A stretch of 31,290 bases of DNA from Treponema sp. GTDB lineage: Bacteria > Spirochaetota > Spirochaetia > Treponematales > Treponemataceae. The notes under the pieces are model-generated. The model was not told the DNA's origin. It did no database searches and saw only the letters and a program-made list of their open reading frames with translations. This document shows positions 7,344-16,361 of the stretch, piece after piece. Within the stretch, counting starts at the first letter, position 1; each line of letters begins with the position of its first letter. A program made the position numbers and the translations under genes. The stretch covers positions 1 through 31,290 of the forward strand of contig JAKSLX010000025.1 in the NCBI GenBank assembly GCA_024400915.1, in the 5' to 3' direction.

Positions 7344-10300
7344 AAAGCCCGCTTACAAGTGCATTCTTTGTATTGTCGTACATTGCTTCTGCGCTTACGG
7401 CAGGAATCCAATAAGCTCCTGAATATGCGCAGGTAACATTGAAATTGTATTCGTGCTTGCTTGATGAAGATTTCAGGTCAAGGTAAATAAGAATCTTGTC
7501 ATCCTTGATGTCCATATAGGTGTAAGAACCGTTACCTGATTCATAGCCACCGATTCTGTCATTGCTTACTTCCCATCCTGTAGGAATAGGAATAGTAAGC
7601 GCAACATTTTCAATGTTTTCATTTGTCTTGTTTTTAATGGAAACATGCATTACAAAATTGTCGCCATGAGCAATGTTTCTTGGCCTGATGGAATTTCCAT
7701 TTTCCTTTGTGTAGGTTACTTCAAGAGCAATTCCGTTTGAACAGGCTGTTTCGCTACCTGGATTTAATATACCAGTAGCGGTCAAAGATCCGTAAAGGTT
7801 TTTGTTTCCTGTGTTTTTTACAGTAACGGTCTGATAGTGGTAGTTTATTGCAGTAAGATCCATCTTGTCAAAGGTCTTGCTGAACTTTGAAGAAAGTTCA
7901 ACCCGATTTGCGGTTGCAGTATAGCTGTTTTCCTTTGTTTCATTTTTGTTGTAGTAGGCAAAGAGTGAAAGGAGGGACCATGCTGTTTCCTGTGTGCTCA
8001 TCCAGTTTTTTGAAGAAAGATTTTCGATTACCTTCTTTGAATATTTTGAGCGGAGTACTGAATTGTCAAGATTGACTGCTGCAAGAAGTCTTATGCTGTC
8101 GTTTCTAACAGATGAAGAGAAGTTTCCTCCTGTTGATCTAAAGAATGCAAGTGTGCTTGTGGATTTTTTAAGAAGCTTTTCTGCCTTCTGCCTGTTACCT
8201 GTAATTGAGTATGCAGAAGAAAGAAGTGCTTCCGAAGATTCGCTTAGATCATTTGAGTCAGCAAGTCTATTCATTGTTCCAAGGTCAGATTTTCCTGCAA
8301 GTGCAAGTACATAGAGTCTGTATGTTTCAAGTTCTGAATCTTCTGTGCTTGATCTTGTCCAGTTGATTGATTTTTCGTATACATAATCTAACGCTGGGTT
8401 GTAGATGTTTTCTGGAACGGTCCATCCCTTACGTTTTGCTTCTGTCATGAAGTGGAGGGCATAGCATGTACCCCATTCGTTTGGATGTTCATTTCCTGGC
8501 CAATATGCAAAGGCTCCCTTTGTTACCTGGTATGTGGAATACCTTTTGAATACGCTTGAAACATTGTACTGGATTTCTTGAATCTTTTCTTCTGAAAGGT
8601 TGAGGAAGTCTGCAAGGTAAAGCTGTGGGAAACCTCCTGATGTAATCTGTTCAATGCATCCATGAGGATATGTCAAAAGGTAATCAAGTCTCTGCTCAAG
8701 ATTGATTGAAGGTACTTCTGACACTGAAAGGGCAAGCTCTCCAGTTCCATCCTCAAAAGGACTTTCGACCTTTACATTTTCAGAAGCTCCAGCTTTAACG
8801 GAGAAGTCTGTTGTATAAGAGAATTTAGTACCTCTTGAATTGATTAAAATGTCATAATTCTGTGAAACAGTCTTTTTTGAACTGCTTGTTGCCTTGAATG
8901 TGAAGTCAGCTTTTCCTGCAGAGTTTGTTTCAATATTGAAGTAGACGATGCCGTCGCTGTTTGGTTCAAGAGTGATTTCCTTCGTTTCGGAGATTGCAAC
9001 GGCACCTTCGGTAGTAAATTCAACAGTGATTTTTTCCTTTTTTGCTGTTCCATTGAACAAAGTAACAGGTATATCAATGTTTTCGTGAGCACCTAGGGTT
9101 CTTGGAAGAGAACTCTGAAGCATAAGGTCAGCCTTTACTACAGTAGTTTTTTCTGCTACGCCATAAGCTGCATTTTTTCCAGCAATAACAAATGTACGCA
9201 CGGCACCAATGTAGTGTGGCATCTGGAATGTGGTAGATTTCTTTTCACCAGCCTTAAGCTCAAACGGACCAAAGTATTTTACGACTGGGGCAAATCTATT
9301 TGTCTTTCCGCTGTTGCCATCACCCATGTCATCGCCACCGCCGACTGCAAGGAGTGTTTCAAGGTTTCCTGTATATGCATTTATTACATCAGAGTAAATA
9401 TCCCATGATTTAAGCTGTGATGCTTCCTTCTTGTAGAATTCATCATGAGGATTTGGTGCCTTGAAAGATGTAAGTCCAAGAAGCCCTTCGTCTACGACAG
9501 CAAGGGTATATGTCATTGGCTTTCCGTTCTTTTCTGATACAGAAATTACAGTTTCTTTTCCAGGTTCAAACTGGGATGCGCATGTAATGATTGGTTCAAG
9601 TACAGATTCAGGATTTTCCACATAAACTGGGATGATTCCATAAAGCCTGATTGGAAGGCTGTTAGCAGTCTGAAGGTGAGGCTGTACAAGGGTTACATGG
9701 ACATAGATGTTAGGAGCCATTTCTGGTGTAACCTTGAATTTGTAGACAGTAGTCTCAGCTGCTGTTTCAATCCATTCCTGCTTAGCGATGGTTCCGTTCT
9801 TTTCAATCGTTACAAGAGCACGGGCACCCTTTGATGATGCGAATGATATCGATGCAGCTTCTCCTGCATTATAGGATTTTTTGTCCGCAGTGAGGGCAAC
9901 CATTGAAGAGCTTCCGCTTGATCCCTGTGTGCTTCTTCCAGCCCATCCTGGCCAGTCGATGTAAGTAATCTTTCCTGCGCTATGTCCATAGCTTCCGTCA
10001 GATACAATAACGATGTAGCGTCCCCATGACGGATATTTTACTTCAAAGTTGAATGTTCCCTTACCATCCTGTATTTCAATATCACCAGACGAGATTGAAC
10101 TGTAGTTAACGTCTTCAACATATCCTGCGTTGGTGTAGGCATCTTTTTCCCACCACCATTTCCATTCTATCTTGTAAAGATTCCAGCGGAGAGTAGCATT
10201 CTTTGTCGGAGTTCCGTCTGCCTCATAGCAGACAACTTCTGCAGTATGTTTTGTGTCTGTCAAAAGCATGTTGCGTGCGGCATCGCCTTTTGGAAGCTTA

Positions 10301-12849
10301 AGTCCAACATAGCGGCTGTAAGGACTGAATTTCATTGTTGTATATTCAGTAGAGAATGCACCTGAAGGCTCATAAATTCTAGACTGGAAATTTGCATCCA
10401 TAAATCCTGGTGCATGGGAATCTGCTTCAAGATATGCATTGATATCAACGTATGAATTTGCGTTGAGATTGCCGTCAAAAACCCGTTCTTTTCTGCCTGA
10501 AATTATATTCAAAGGATTTGAGAAAGTATAATCGTCAGAAACCTTGAATCCAGCCTTTGCTGGTGAATAGCTGACGGAAACATCCGCCCTGTATCCTGCA
10601 GCTGGTGCTCCATGGAGCCATGAGCCTTCAAGTCTGAGGCTGTTGTTTCCATTGAAAAGCATTTTTTTGTCGGATGTAAGCTTTACGTTAAGCTTATTAG
10701 GTACGATGGTTTCTACACGAAGACCCTTTGTCCATGTGTTGCCACCGATAGTAACCTTTGCTGTGTAAAGTCCCGTTTCACCGTTTTCTGATGTCCTAGT
10801 CTCTATAGGATAGAAGCCGTCAACATGGTCCTTAAGGTTTCTTTTTTCAATGCTTCTTCCAAGCGGATCAACCAGTTCAAAAATTACAGGAATGTCATCA
10901 GGCAAAGCCTTGTTGTTATTCTGCAGAATGTAGGTAAGGTAAATCTTATCACCAGGTCTCCAGACTCCACGTTCTCCATAGATAAATCCCTTTGTTCCAT
11001 CAGAAGAAATTTCTCCACCTGTTTCAAAATGGCTGATGCTGAGTTCCGAGCCGCTTGAAATCTTAAGGTATGTTGTCTGATTGTTGATGGTGCCAGTGAT
11101 GAACTTTATGTTTTCATCGTAGTCAAGAAGTGCAATGCCATTGCCGTCAGTTTTTTCTTCTGAAATCTTATTTCCAATGAAACTGTATGCAGTGATTACC
11201 GCATTCTTTGCAGGCTGAGTATCCTTCAGATTTGATGCAGTGACATAAAGCTTTCCGCTTGCATCTTTTTTGGCAGAAAGGGCAATGTCGCTTACGATAA
11301 TGTTCTGTCTTGCAACGATTGCAGAATGATAGTTTTCAAGATAGAAAGCTGGATGACAAGGATCTTCGTTGTAGTCCCAGTAGGTTCTTCTATCCCTGTA
11401 GTCCATGTCGTTTGTAAAATCCCAGAAGCTGCTTTCCCTGTCTGCGGAATCTTCCTTGATTTTGTCTTCTGGTCCAGGAAGGTCACTGAAGTCCCTGTGC
11501 CCATTGTTGCAGACATATTTGATGTCCTTCTTTCGGAACGACACCCTTACCTGATACATGCCGCTGTTGTGTTTTTTTGTAAGCTCGCTGATGTCTATTC
11601 CGTGGTAAATGTATTTATTCTGCATGCTGTCGTCCCAAGTAAGGGAAACTCTTTTTTCAAAGATAGGTTCTCCGACGCGGTACAGATTTCTTTTTTCGTT
11701 GAGTTCATTGTCCTGGAGAAAGTGATACATTGTTCTGTTAGGAACGCCATAAATCTGAACCAAAAGTCCAGTAAGGTTCTTTGTCTTAAGGATGACCTTT
11801 GATCCCTGTGTCGTTGGAAGTATGACTCCATTGTTTGCAAATTGAACTTCAGGAATTTCCCAGCTGCCAGAAAGGGAAATGTTTGAGGAATTTCCAAGAT
11901 GGAAGCCGTCTGCAGATCTGATTCCTTCTGAGATTTCTACTGAATCAATTTCTTCAAAATTATTGTCGCTGAAAACAGTAAGGATATTTCCTCTGATTGA
12001 GGCGTTTGTTATTTGAATTCTCTGTCCCGACTTGTTGAATGCCTTTACATAGCCTGCAAGATTCTGTGTGCTGTCAAGAATTTTGGAAAAGCTTATGAGG
12101 ATGGAATTCTTCTTTGAAGTGTTGATGTCGATTACATCAAGGATGTCATCTGATGGAATTTTAAAGACCTTTGAACCACAAAGCTCATTGTCCATCTTTT
12201 TTGAAAAACCTATGGATTTTCCACTCCATGTGAGTATAAGGTTTCTATTCTTTTTTGGAACCTTGATTCCACTGACTTCAAAATCAAAGCAGTCTGAAAC
12301 CTCAGAAGTCGATTTCCAGTTGATTTCTGTTTTGCAACCCTTGTAATCAGCCGTAAGGATTTTTTTAGCCTTTTTTAGGGAAACTGGGATATCGGTAGTA
12401 ATGGTTCCCATGAGGTAGAATTGATTCAAGGTTTCATCAAGTTCAATTTCGTTAAAACTTACCTTGTACCATCCCTTGTCTGTCACAAAGGGGTGGGTGA
12501 ATTTTCCTGATTCTGTTCCTTTGAAAAGCTTTTCGCAGTCTGCTGTGAGGGTGAATTCGCTGTTCTGCTTGTAAGGTTTATCAGGTGTAAAAACAAAAGT
12601 CCTCTTATCGTCAAGGACTGTCCAAGATCCTTTCTGCCTTGGAGAGAATGACAATGCATCCTCTGGTTTACATTCGGTTTCTTTTGTAAAAGTAATTCTT
12701 ATTTCAGAATTTCGTGGGATGAATGTTGGAGAGATTTCTTCAACAAGAGCGTCATTTTCTGAATTGTAAGTGATTTCATTGCTTTTAGAGCATCCAAATA
12801 CTATTGGCAAAACCAAGACTGATAAAACAAAACTTTTGATATTTTTCAT
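7321..12849 (-). CDS. Bacterial alpha-2-macroglobulin, lipoprotein
   Basis: Very large (1842 residues) protease-trapping protein of the YfhM type. A lipoprotein signal ends VFG-Cys20, so it should be lipid-anchored in the periplasm or on the surface. The N-terminal half has repeated beta-sandwich MG-type domains. The A2M core segment (around 1190-1220, YFGPFELKAGEK and MPHYIGAVRTFVIAG) follows the glycine/aspartate-rich probable bait region GGGDDMGDGNSG. The reactive thioester C-I-E-Q is intact, with Cys1398 and Gln1401 in PHGCIEQ, followed by the alpha-helical thioester domain and a beta-sheet receptor-like end. Such proteins covalently trap attacking proteases. It is longer than E. coli YfhM (about 1650). 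Directly upstream of, and overlapping, pbpC. The start has no Shine-Dalgarno; a -10-like TAATAT ends six bases before ATG. Confidence 0.95.
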   Translation of the reverse strand: MKNIKSFVLSVLVLPIVFGCSKSNEITYNSENDALVEEISPTFIPRNSEIRITFTKETECKPEDALSFSPRQKGSWTVLDDKRTFVFTPDKPYKQNSEFTLTADCEKLFKGTESGKFTHPFVTDKGWYKVSFNEIELDETLNQFYLMGTITTDIPVSLKKAKKILTADYKGCKTEINWKSTSEVSDCFDFEVSGIKVPKKNRNLILTWSGKSIGFSKKMDNELCGSKVFKIPSDDILDVIDINTSKKNSILISFSKILDSTQNLAGYVKAFNKSGQRIQITNASIRGNILTVFSDNNFEEIDSVEISEGIRSADGFHLGNSSNISLSGSWEIPEVQFANNGVILPTTQGSKVILKTKNLTGLLVQIYGVPNRTMYHFLQDNELNEKRNLYRVGEPIFEKRVSLTWDDSMQNKYIYHGIDISELTKKHNSGMYQVRVSFRKKDIKYVCNNGHRDFSDLPGPEDKIKEDSADRESSFWDFTNDMDYRDRRTYWDYNEDPCHPAFYLENYHSAIVARQNIIVSDIALSAKKDASGKLYVTASNLKDTQPAKNAVITAYSFIGNKISEEKTDGNGIALLDYDENIKFITGTINNQTTYLKISSGSELSISHFETGGEISSDGTKGFIYGERGVWRPGDKIYLTYILQNNNKALPDDIPVIFELVDPLGRSIEKRNLKDHVDGFYPIETRTSENGETGLYTAKVTIGGNTWTKGLRVETIVPNKLNVKLTSDKKMLFNGNNSLRLEGSWLHGAPAAGYRADVSVSYSPAKAGFKVSDDYTFSNPLNIISGRKERVFDGNLNANSYVDINAYLEADSHAPGFMDANFQSRIYEPSGAFSTEYTTMKFSPYSRYVGLKLPKGDAARNMLLTDTKHTAEVVCYEADGTPTKNATLRWNLYKIEWKWWWEKDAYTNAGYVEDVNYSSISSGDIEIQDGKGTFNFEVKYPSWGRYIVIVSDGSYGHSAGKITYIDWPGWAGRSTQGSSGSSSMVALTADKKSYNAGEAASISFASSKGARALVTIEKNGTIAKQEWIETAAETTVYKFKVTPEMAPNIYVHVTLVQPHLQTANSLPIRLYGIIPVYVENPESVLEPIITCASQFEPGKETVISVSEKNGKPMTYTLAVVDEGLLGLTSFKAPNPHDEFYKKEASQLKSWDIYSDVINAYTGNLETLLAVGGGDDMGDGNSGKTNRFAPVVKYFGPFELKAGEKKSTTFQMPHYIGAVRTFVIAGKNAAYGVAEKTTVVKADLMLQSSLPRTLGAHENIDIPVTLFNGTAKKEKITVEFTTEGAVAISETKEITLEPNSDGIVYFNIETNSAGKADFTFKATSSSKKTVSQNYDILINSRGTKFSYTTDFSVKAGASENVKVESPFEDGTGELALSVSEVPSINLEQRLDYLLTYPHGCIEQITSGGFPQLYLADFLNLSEEKIQEIQYNVSSVFKRYSTYQVTKGAFAYWPGNEHPNEWGTCYALHFMTEAKRKGWTVPENIYNPALDYVYEKSINWTRSSTEDSELETYRLYVLALAGKSDLGTMNRLADSNDLSESSEALLSSAYSITGNRQKAEKLLKKSTSTLAFFRSTGGNFSSSVRNDSIRLLAAVNLDNSVLRSKYSKKVIENLSSKNWMSTQETAWSLLSLFAYYNKNETKENSYTATANRVELSSKFSKTFDKMDLTAINYHYQTVTVKNTGNKNLYGSLTATGILNPGSETACSNGIALEVTYTKENGNSIRPRNIAHGDNFVMHVSIKNKTNENIENVALTIPIPTGWEVSNDRIGGYESGNGSYTYMDIKDDKILIYLDLKSSSSKHEYNFNVTCAYSGAYWIPAVSAEAMYDNTKNALVSGLYVDARKK

Positions 12850-12931
12850 ATTTTCATATTATTGAATTTTGTAATAGTTTACAATAAAGTATGTATAATT
12901 CAATTAAAGCTTATAAAGAGGTGTCGGATTT
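12850..12931. promoter_or_regulatory. Divergent promoter region, macroglobulin / yicC
   Basis: Toward yicC there is TATAAT at 12894-12899 and a good ribosome site GAGGTG at 12918-12923, without a clear -35. Toward the macroglobulin, TTGTAA (complement of 12879-12884), a 17-bp spacer and TAATAT (complement of 12856-12861) form a weak promoter ending six bases before its ATG. The two may overlap and compete. Confidence 0.4.
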
Positions 12932-13801
12932 ATGAACAGCATGACAGGTTACGGCTTCAAGGAAGAAGTTGTAGAAAATACTCAAATCAGCGTTGAAATT
13001 AAATCCGTCAATTCCCGTTTTCTGGACCTTTATATAAACCTGCCGTCTTTTCTTAATCCAATTGAATCAAAGTTAAGAAAGCTTGTTACGGAAAAAATTG
13101 TCCGTGGAAAAATTGAGCTTTCCATTAGGGTAAAGGACAACAACTGCAATTCAACTGTCTCTGTTGATACTGCAGCCGCCAAAATGTACAGCGATGCAAT
13201 TATCTCTGTTGCCAAGGCATTGGGAAAATCTGAATCTGATGTTCCTCTTTCTCTCATAATCAATCAGGAAGGGGTTTTGAACATTTCCCATCAGTATGAC
13301 GCTGAAGAGTATTGGAAAAAAATTGAATTGGTTTTCAATCCTGTTTTTGAGCAGTTTATTGCAGATAGAAAAAGGGAAGGTGAAAACCTTAAGGCTGACC
13401 TTCTTGAAAAAATTTCAGTTCTTGAAGAATGTGCATCGTTTTTTAAGGATTGGCAGCCAAAGATGGAACAGAAATTCCGTGACCAGCTTTACTCCCGCTT
13501 TAAGGAGCTTCTTGAAGACAAGGTTGATGAAAACCGCATCATGACGGAAACTGCTGCCATGCTTGTAAAATATACAATCAATGAAGAAATCATCCGCCTG
13601 CACAGCCATTTAAAAGCCATGAAGGATGAAATTGAAAACAATCCAATTCCTGGAAAGAAACTTGATTTCATCTGTCAGGAAGCAAATCGTGAAATCAATA
13701 CAATCGGAAGCAAAAATCAATTTACTGAAGTCGGTGCAAAGGTCATTGCGGCAAAGGATGCTCTGGAAAACATTCGTGAGCAGTCAAAGAACGTAGAATA
13801 G
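12932..13801 (+). CDS. yicC: YicC family endoribonuclease
   Basis: The 289-residue length and the diagnostic start MNSMTGYGFKEE, the block SVEIKSVNSRFLDLYINLP (residues 21-39) and the C-terminal REQSKNVE are all typical of YicC. The YicC-like N-terminal domain covers roughly 1-155 and the DUF1732 domain the rest, with the conserved LDFICQEANREINTIGSK segment near 247-264. In E. coli the protein is an endoribonuclease acting on small RNAs; action on a particular RNA here is unknown. It lies 27 bp before cmk on the same strand, an arrangement resembling the frequent yicC-gmk pairing but with a CMP-kinase-like gene instead. The start is fixed by GAGGTG nine bases before ATG. Confidence 0.93.
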   Translation: MNSMTGYGFKEEVVENTQISVEIKSVNSRFLDLYINLPSFLNPIESKLRKLVTEKIVRGKIELSIRVKDNNCNSTVSVDTAAAKMYSDAIISVAKALGKSESDVPLSLIINQEGVLNISHQYDAEEYWKKIELVFNPVFEQFIADRKREGENLKADLLEKISVLEECASFFKDWQPKMEQKFRDQLYSRFKELLEDKVDENRIMTETAAMLVKYTINEEIIRLHSHLKAMKDEIENNPIPGKKLDFICQEANREINTIGSKNQFTEVGAKVIAAKDALENIREQSKNVE

Positions 13802-13828
13802 TAATTATATACTTTCAAGGAGATTTAT

Positions 13829-14389
13829 ATGGCATTCAAGATCAAAAACGGAAAGGAGCTTCGCATTGCAATTTCTGGAAAATCAGGTTGCGGCAATACA
13901 ACTGTAAGTACATTGCTTTCTGAAATGCTTGGGATCAAACTCATCAACTATACCTTCCGTACATTGGCTCAGGAACGCGGAATGACTTTGGCTGAAGTAA
14001 TTGAGAATGCAAAAACTGATGACAGCTATGATAAGTATACGGATACCCACCAGGTAGAACTTGCAAAGGCAGAATCCTGCGTTCTTGGAAGCCGTCTTGC
14101 AATATGGATGCTTAAGGAAGCAGACATAAAGGTTTATCTTAAGCTTGATGAAGATACCCGTGCAAAAAGAATTCTCAATCGCGAAGGTGGAGATCTTGAT
14201 GCAATAAAGAAATTTACCCAGATGCGCGATGCTGAAGATACAAGGCGCTACAAGGAACTTTACGGCATTGATAATGAAAAGTACGATTTTGTTGATGTTG
14301 AAATTGATACAGGTGCCAACAATCCTGAACAGGTTGCTGCAATCATCTTGAACAAGTTGAATGACATGGGGCTTGTGGAAGAAGTATAG
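13829..14389 (+). CDS. cmk: Cytidylate kinase-like protein, altered P-loop
   Basis: A 186-residue cytoplasmic nucleoside-monophosphate kinase, probably phosphorylating CMP/dCMP with ATP. The N-terminal phosphate-binding loop is ISGKSGCGNTTVS (residues 15-27): Gly17 and Gly22 match Walker A, but the position of the usual Lys is Asn23. GSRLAIWML (around 87-95) matches the GRLAGW-type segment of the short, archaeal-style CMP kinases, and a lid-like arginine-rich region (TRAKRILNRE, near 110-119; RDAEDTRRYKELYGID, near 132-147) follows. The architecture is that of short cytidylate kinase-like proteins rather than the longer bacterial Cmk. AAGGAGA gives a strong ribosome site. It follows yicC by 27 bp, so both are probably one transcript. 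CMP specificity is inferred from family resemblance. Confidence 0.8.
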   Translation: MAFKIKNGKELRIAISGKSGCGNTTVSTLLSEMLGIKLINYTFRTLAQERGMTLAEVIENAKTDDSYDKYTDTHQVELAKAESCVLGSRLAIWMLKEADIKVYLKLDEDTRAKRILNREGGDLDAIKKFTQMRDAEDTRRYKELYGIDNEKYDFVDVEIDTGANNPEQVAAIILNKLNDMGLVEEV

Positions 14390-14406
14390 TTTTGATACGG
14401 ATAATT

Positions 14407-14438
14407 TACGGTGGTTGAATCAACAGACTACCACCGTA
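14407..14438. terminator. Possible hairpin between convergent cmk and GH31 genes
   Basis: TACGGTGGT (14407-14415) pairs exactly with ACCACCGTA (14430-14438) over a 14-nt loop, in the 66 bp between the two stop codons. No T-run follows on either strand, so an intrinsic terminator role is only suggested by position. Confidence 0.3.
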
Positions 14439-14455
14439 TGTAATGTAAATCCTTG

Positions 14456-16351
14456 CTATTCCAGATATGTCAGATCATTCCAATCTATATCTTCAACGGA
14501 AGCTGCTTCTTTTGCCAGAGGCAGCTTTTTGTTTTTTCTAAGGAATATGCAGATTTCATCAAGAGCAATATGGATGTAACAGTGTCCTCTGCCCATGATT
14601 TTTTCTTCCGCAACATCTGATCCTTTAAAACGAATTAATTTCATTTCTTCAGGCAAATAGACATGGCGGCCAGTAGCGTTCTGCTCATAGATTGGAGCTA
14701 TCATGATTGAGTCTCCTATGAGAAGCTGATCCTCACATCTTCTGGCATCTTCATCTTCAGTCCAGATCAAACCAAGAGGTGATCCATACATGTCGTTGTT
14801 CTTTACGGATGCAATAAAACTTTCGTAAAGGTATGGAAGCAATCTGTAGCGAAGATTGAGTATCCCGCGGAATTTATCCAGTGCCTTGAACTGATAAGGT
14901 TCCTGTTCACGGGTTCCAAGACAGCTGTGGTTTCTGAAAAGAGGCAGGAATATTCCGAGAGCGTACCATCGAAGCAGAAGGTCTTCTGTTGTATTGCTGC
15001 CAAAGCCTCCAAGGTCTGCTCCTGTATAGATGAATCCACACATATTCAAGGAAGGAATCATTTTAAGGTTTAGTAGAATGTGTGACCACCAGGACTTGTT
15101 GTCTCCCATCCAGATACCTGACGAGCGGTGCATTCCGATGTAGGAAGCCCGAGAGAACAAAAGGTATTTTTCTTTTCCTAAAATTTCTTTTAATGAATTT
15201 GAAGCAGATTCAGTCATTTTGTAGCCGTATAGATTGTGGACGTCTGCATGACAGATTTTGCCTTTTTCTGTTTCATGGTAAAAACTTTTGTAATCTTCTA
15301 TGTTGTTAGCCATGAAGTTAACGGCATCCTTCATTGCAAAATTGGCGTATAACCCAACGTTGGTATCCTTGTATTCTGCCAGGTGTTCAAAAACTTTCTG
15401 CTTGTTCTTTTCTGAATAGAATAGGGCAGGTTCATTCATGTCATTCCAGAAGCCTTCGATTCCCATATCTGTAAGAACCTTGTATTTGTCGCCGAACCAT
15501 TTTGAAGCATCCTTGTTCAAAAAGTCAGGCAGGACACTTTTACCTGGCCATACGCCAACAATGAATTCTTTTCCATCCTTGTCCTTACAGAAATATCCGT
15601 TTTTCATTCCTTCATCATAAACATCATATCCATCTTCTACTTTTACACCAGCATCGATAATTGGAATTACACGGATGTCATCTTCTTTAAGTTTTGAAAT
15701 TGTAGTTTTGAAATCCTTGTACTTGTTTGAATCAACTGTGAAATCCTTGAAATTGTCCATATAATCAATGTCAAGGTAGATCATATCGAGGGGAAGCTTG
15801 TTCTTTCTGTAGCCTTCCTGAACCTTAAGAAGGTCTTGTTCACTTCCATACCCCCAGCGGGATTGACCGATTCCAAAAGCCCATTTTGGCGGAATGTAGC
15901 TTTCACCGATAAGCTTTCGGAACTCCTTTATGATTGAAATTACGGAATCATTTTCAATAAGGTAAATTTCATAATCCTTGTTTTCGATAGTGATGAGGAT
16001 TTTCTCATATTCGTTGTCGCCGATGTCAAAGGTAACGCGACCTGGACAGTCAATGAAAACGCCGAGTTTTCTATATCCGTCAATTATGAAGAAATTATGT
16101 GCTCCGTAGAGACTGTTTTTTTCTTCCGAATGTTCAAACTCATCGGAACACCAGCTTACATAGGTATGTCCCCGTTTGTTCATCCCGCGGACATTTTCAC
16201 CAAGCCCCCAGACAATATCATTGTCATCCATGGAGCAGGAAAGGATATTTTCTTTTTTTTCAAAATAAGGTAGTTTGCAATTTTCTGCCGTTGGTTTATT
16301 AAGGACAGCTTCAGTATCAAATGGATTTCCGTAGGTGAATCTTCTGATCAT
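14456..16351 (-). CDS. Alpha-glucosidase, glycoside hydrolase family 31
   Basis: Cytoplasmic (no signal peptide) 631-residue GH31 enzyme that removes alpha-linked glucose from the ends of maltose-like oligosaccharides. The N-terminal beta domain has WGLGENVRG (48-56). The barrel begins around 150 with PKWAFGIGQSRWGYG (155-169). The nucleophile Asp304 lies in FWNDMNEPALF and the acid/base Asp417 in SGIWMGDN; a short C-terminal beta domain follows. The protein is shorter than many GH31 enzymes (often 700-800), with a compact N- and C-terminal region. AGAGGA six to eight bases before ATG, overlapping the end of the preceding amylase gene region, supports the start. Only 10 bp separate it from the GH13 gene upstream: an operon joining outside and inside starch digestion. 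Alpha-xylosidase activity cannot be excluded. Confidence 0.9.
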   Translation of the reverse strand: MIRRFTYGNPFDTEAVLNKPTAENCKLPYFEKKENILSCSMDDNDIVWGLGENVRGMNKRGHTYVSWCSDEFEHSEEKNSLYGAHNFFIIDGYRKLGVFIDCPGRVTFDIGDNEYEKILITIENKDYEIYLIENDSVISIIKEFRKLIGESYIPPKWAFGIGQSRWGYGSEQDLLKVQEGYRKNKLPLDMIYLDIDYMDNFKDFTVDSNKYKDFKTTISKLKEDDIRVIPIIDAGVKVEDGYDVYDEGMKNGYFCKDKDGKEFIVGVWPGKSVLPDFLNKDASKWFGDKYKVLTDMGIEGFWNDMNEPALFYSEKNKQKVFEHLAEYKDTNVGLYANFAMKDAVNFMANNIEDYKSFYHETEKGKICHADVHNLYGYKMTESASNSLKEILGKEKYLLFSRASYIGMHRSSGIWMGDNKSWWSHILLNLKMIPSLNMCGFIYTGADLGGFGSNTTEDLLLRWYALGIFLPLFRNHSCLGTREQEPYQFKALDKFRGILNLRYRLLPYLYESFIASVKNNDMYGSPLGLIWTEDEDARRCEDQLLIGDSIMIAPIYEQNATGRHVYLPEEMKLIRFKGSDVAEEKIMGRGHCYIHIALDEICIFLRKNKKLPLAKEAASVEDIDWNDLTYLE

Positions 16352-16361
16352 TTTTTTTCCT

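Noticed and set aside
11326..11802. Long + strand reading frame inside the macroglobulin gene
   Set aside because: Antisense to a clearly conserved protein, hydrophobic low-complexity translation and no ribosome site.
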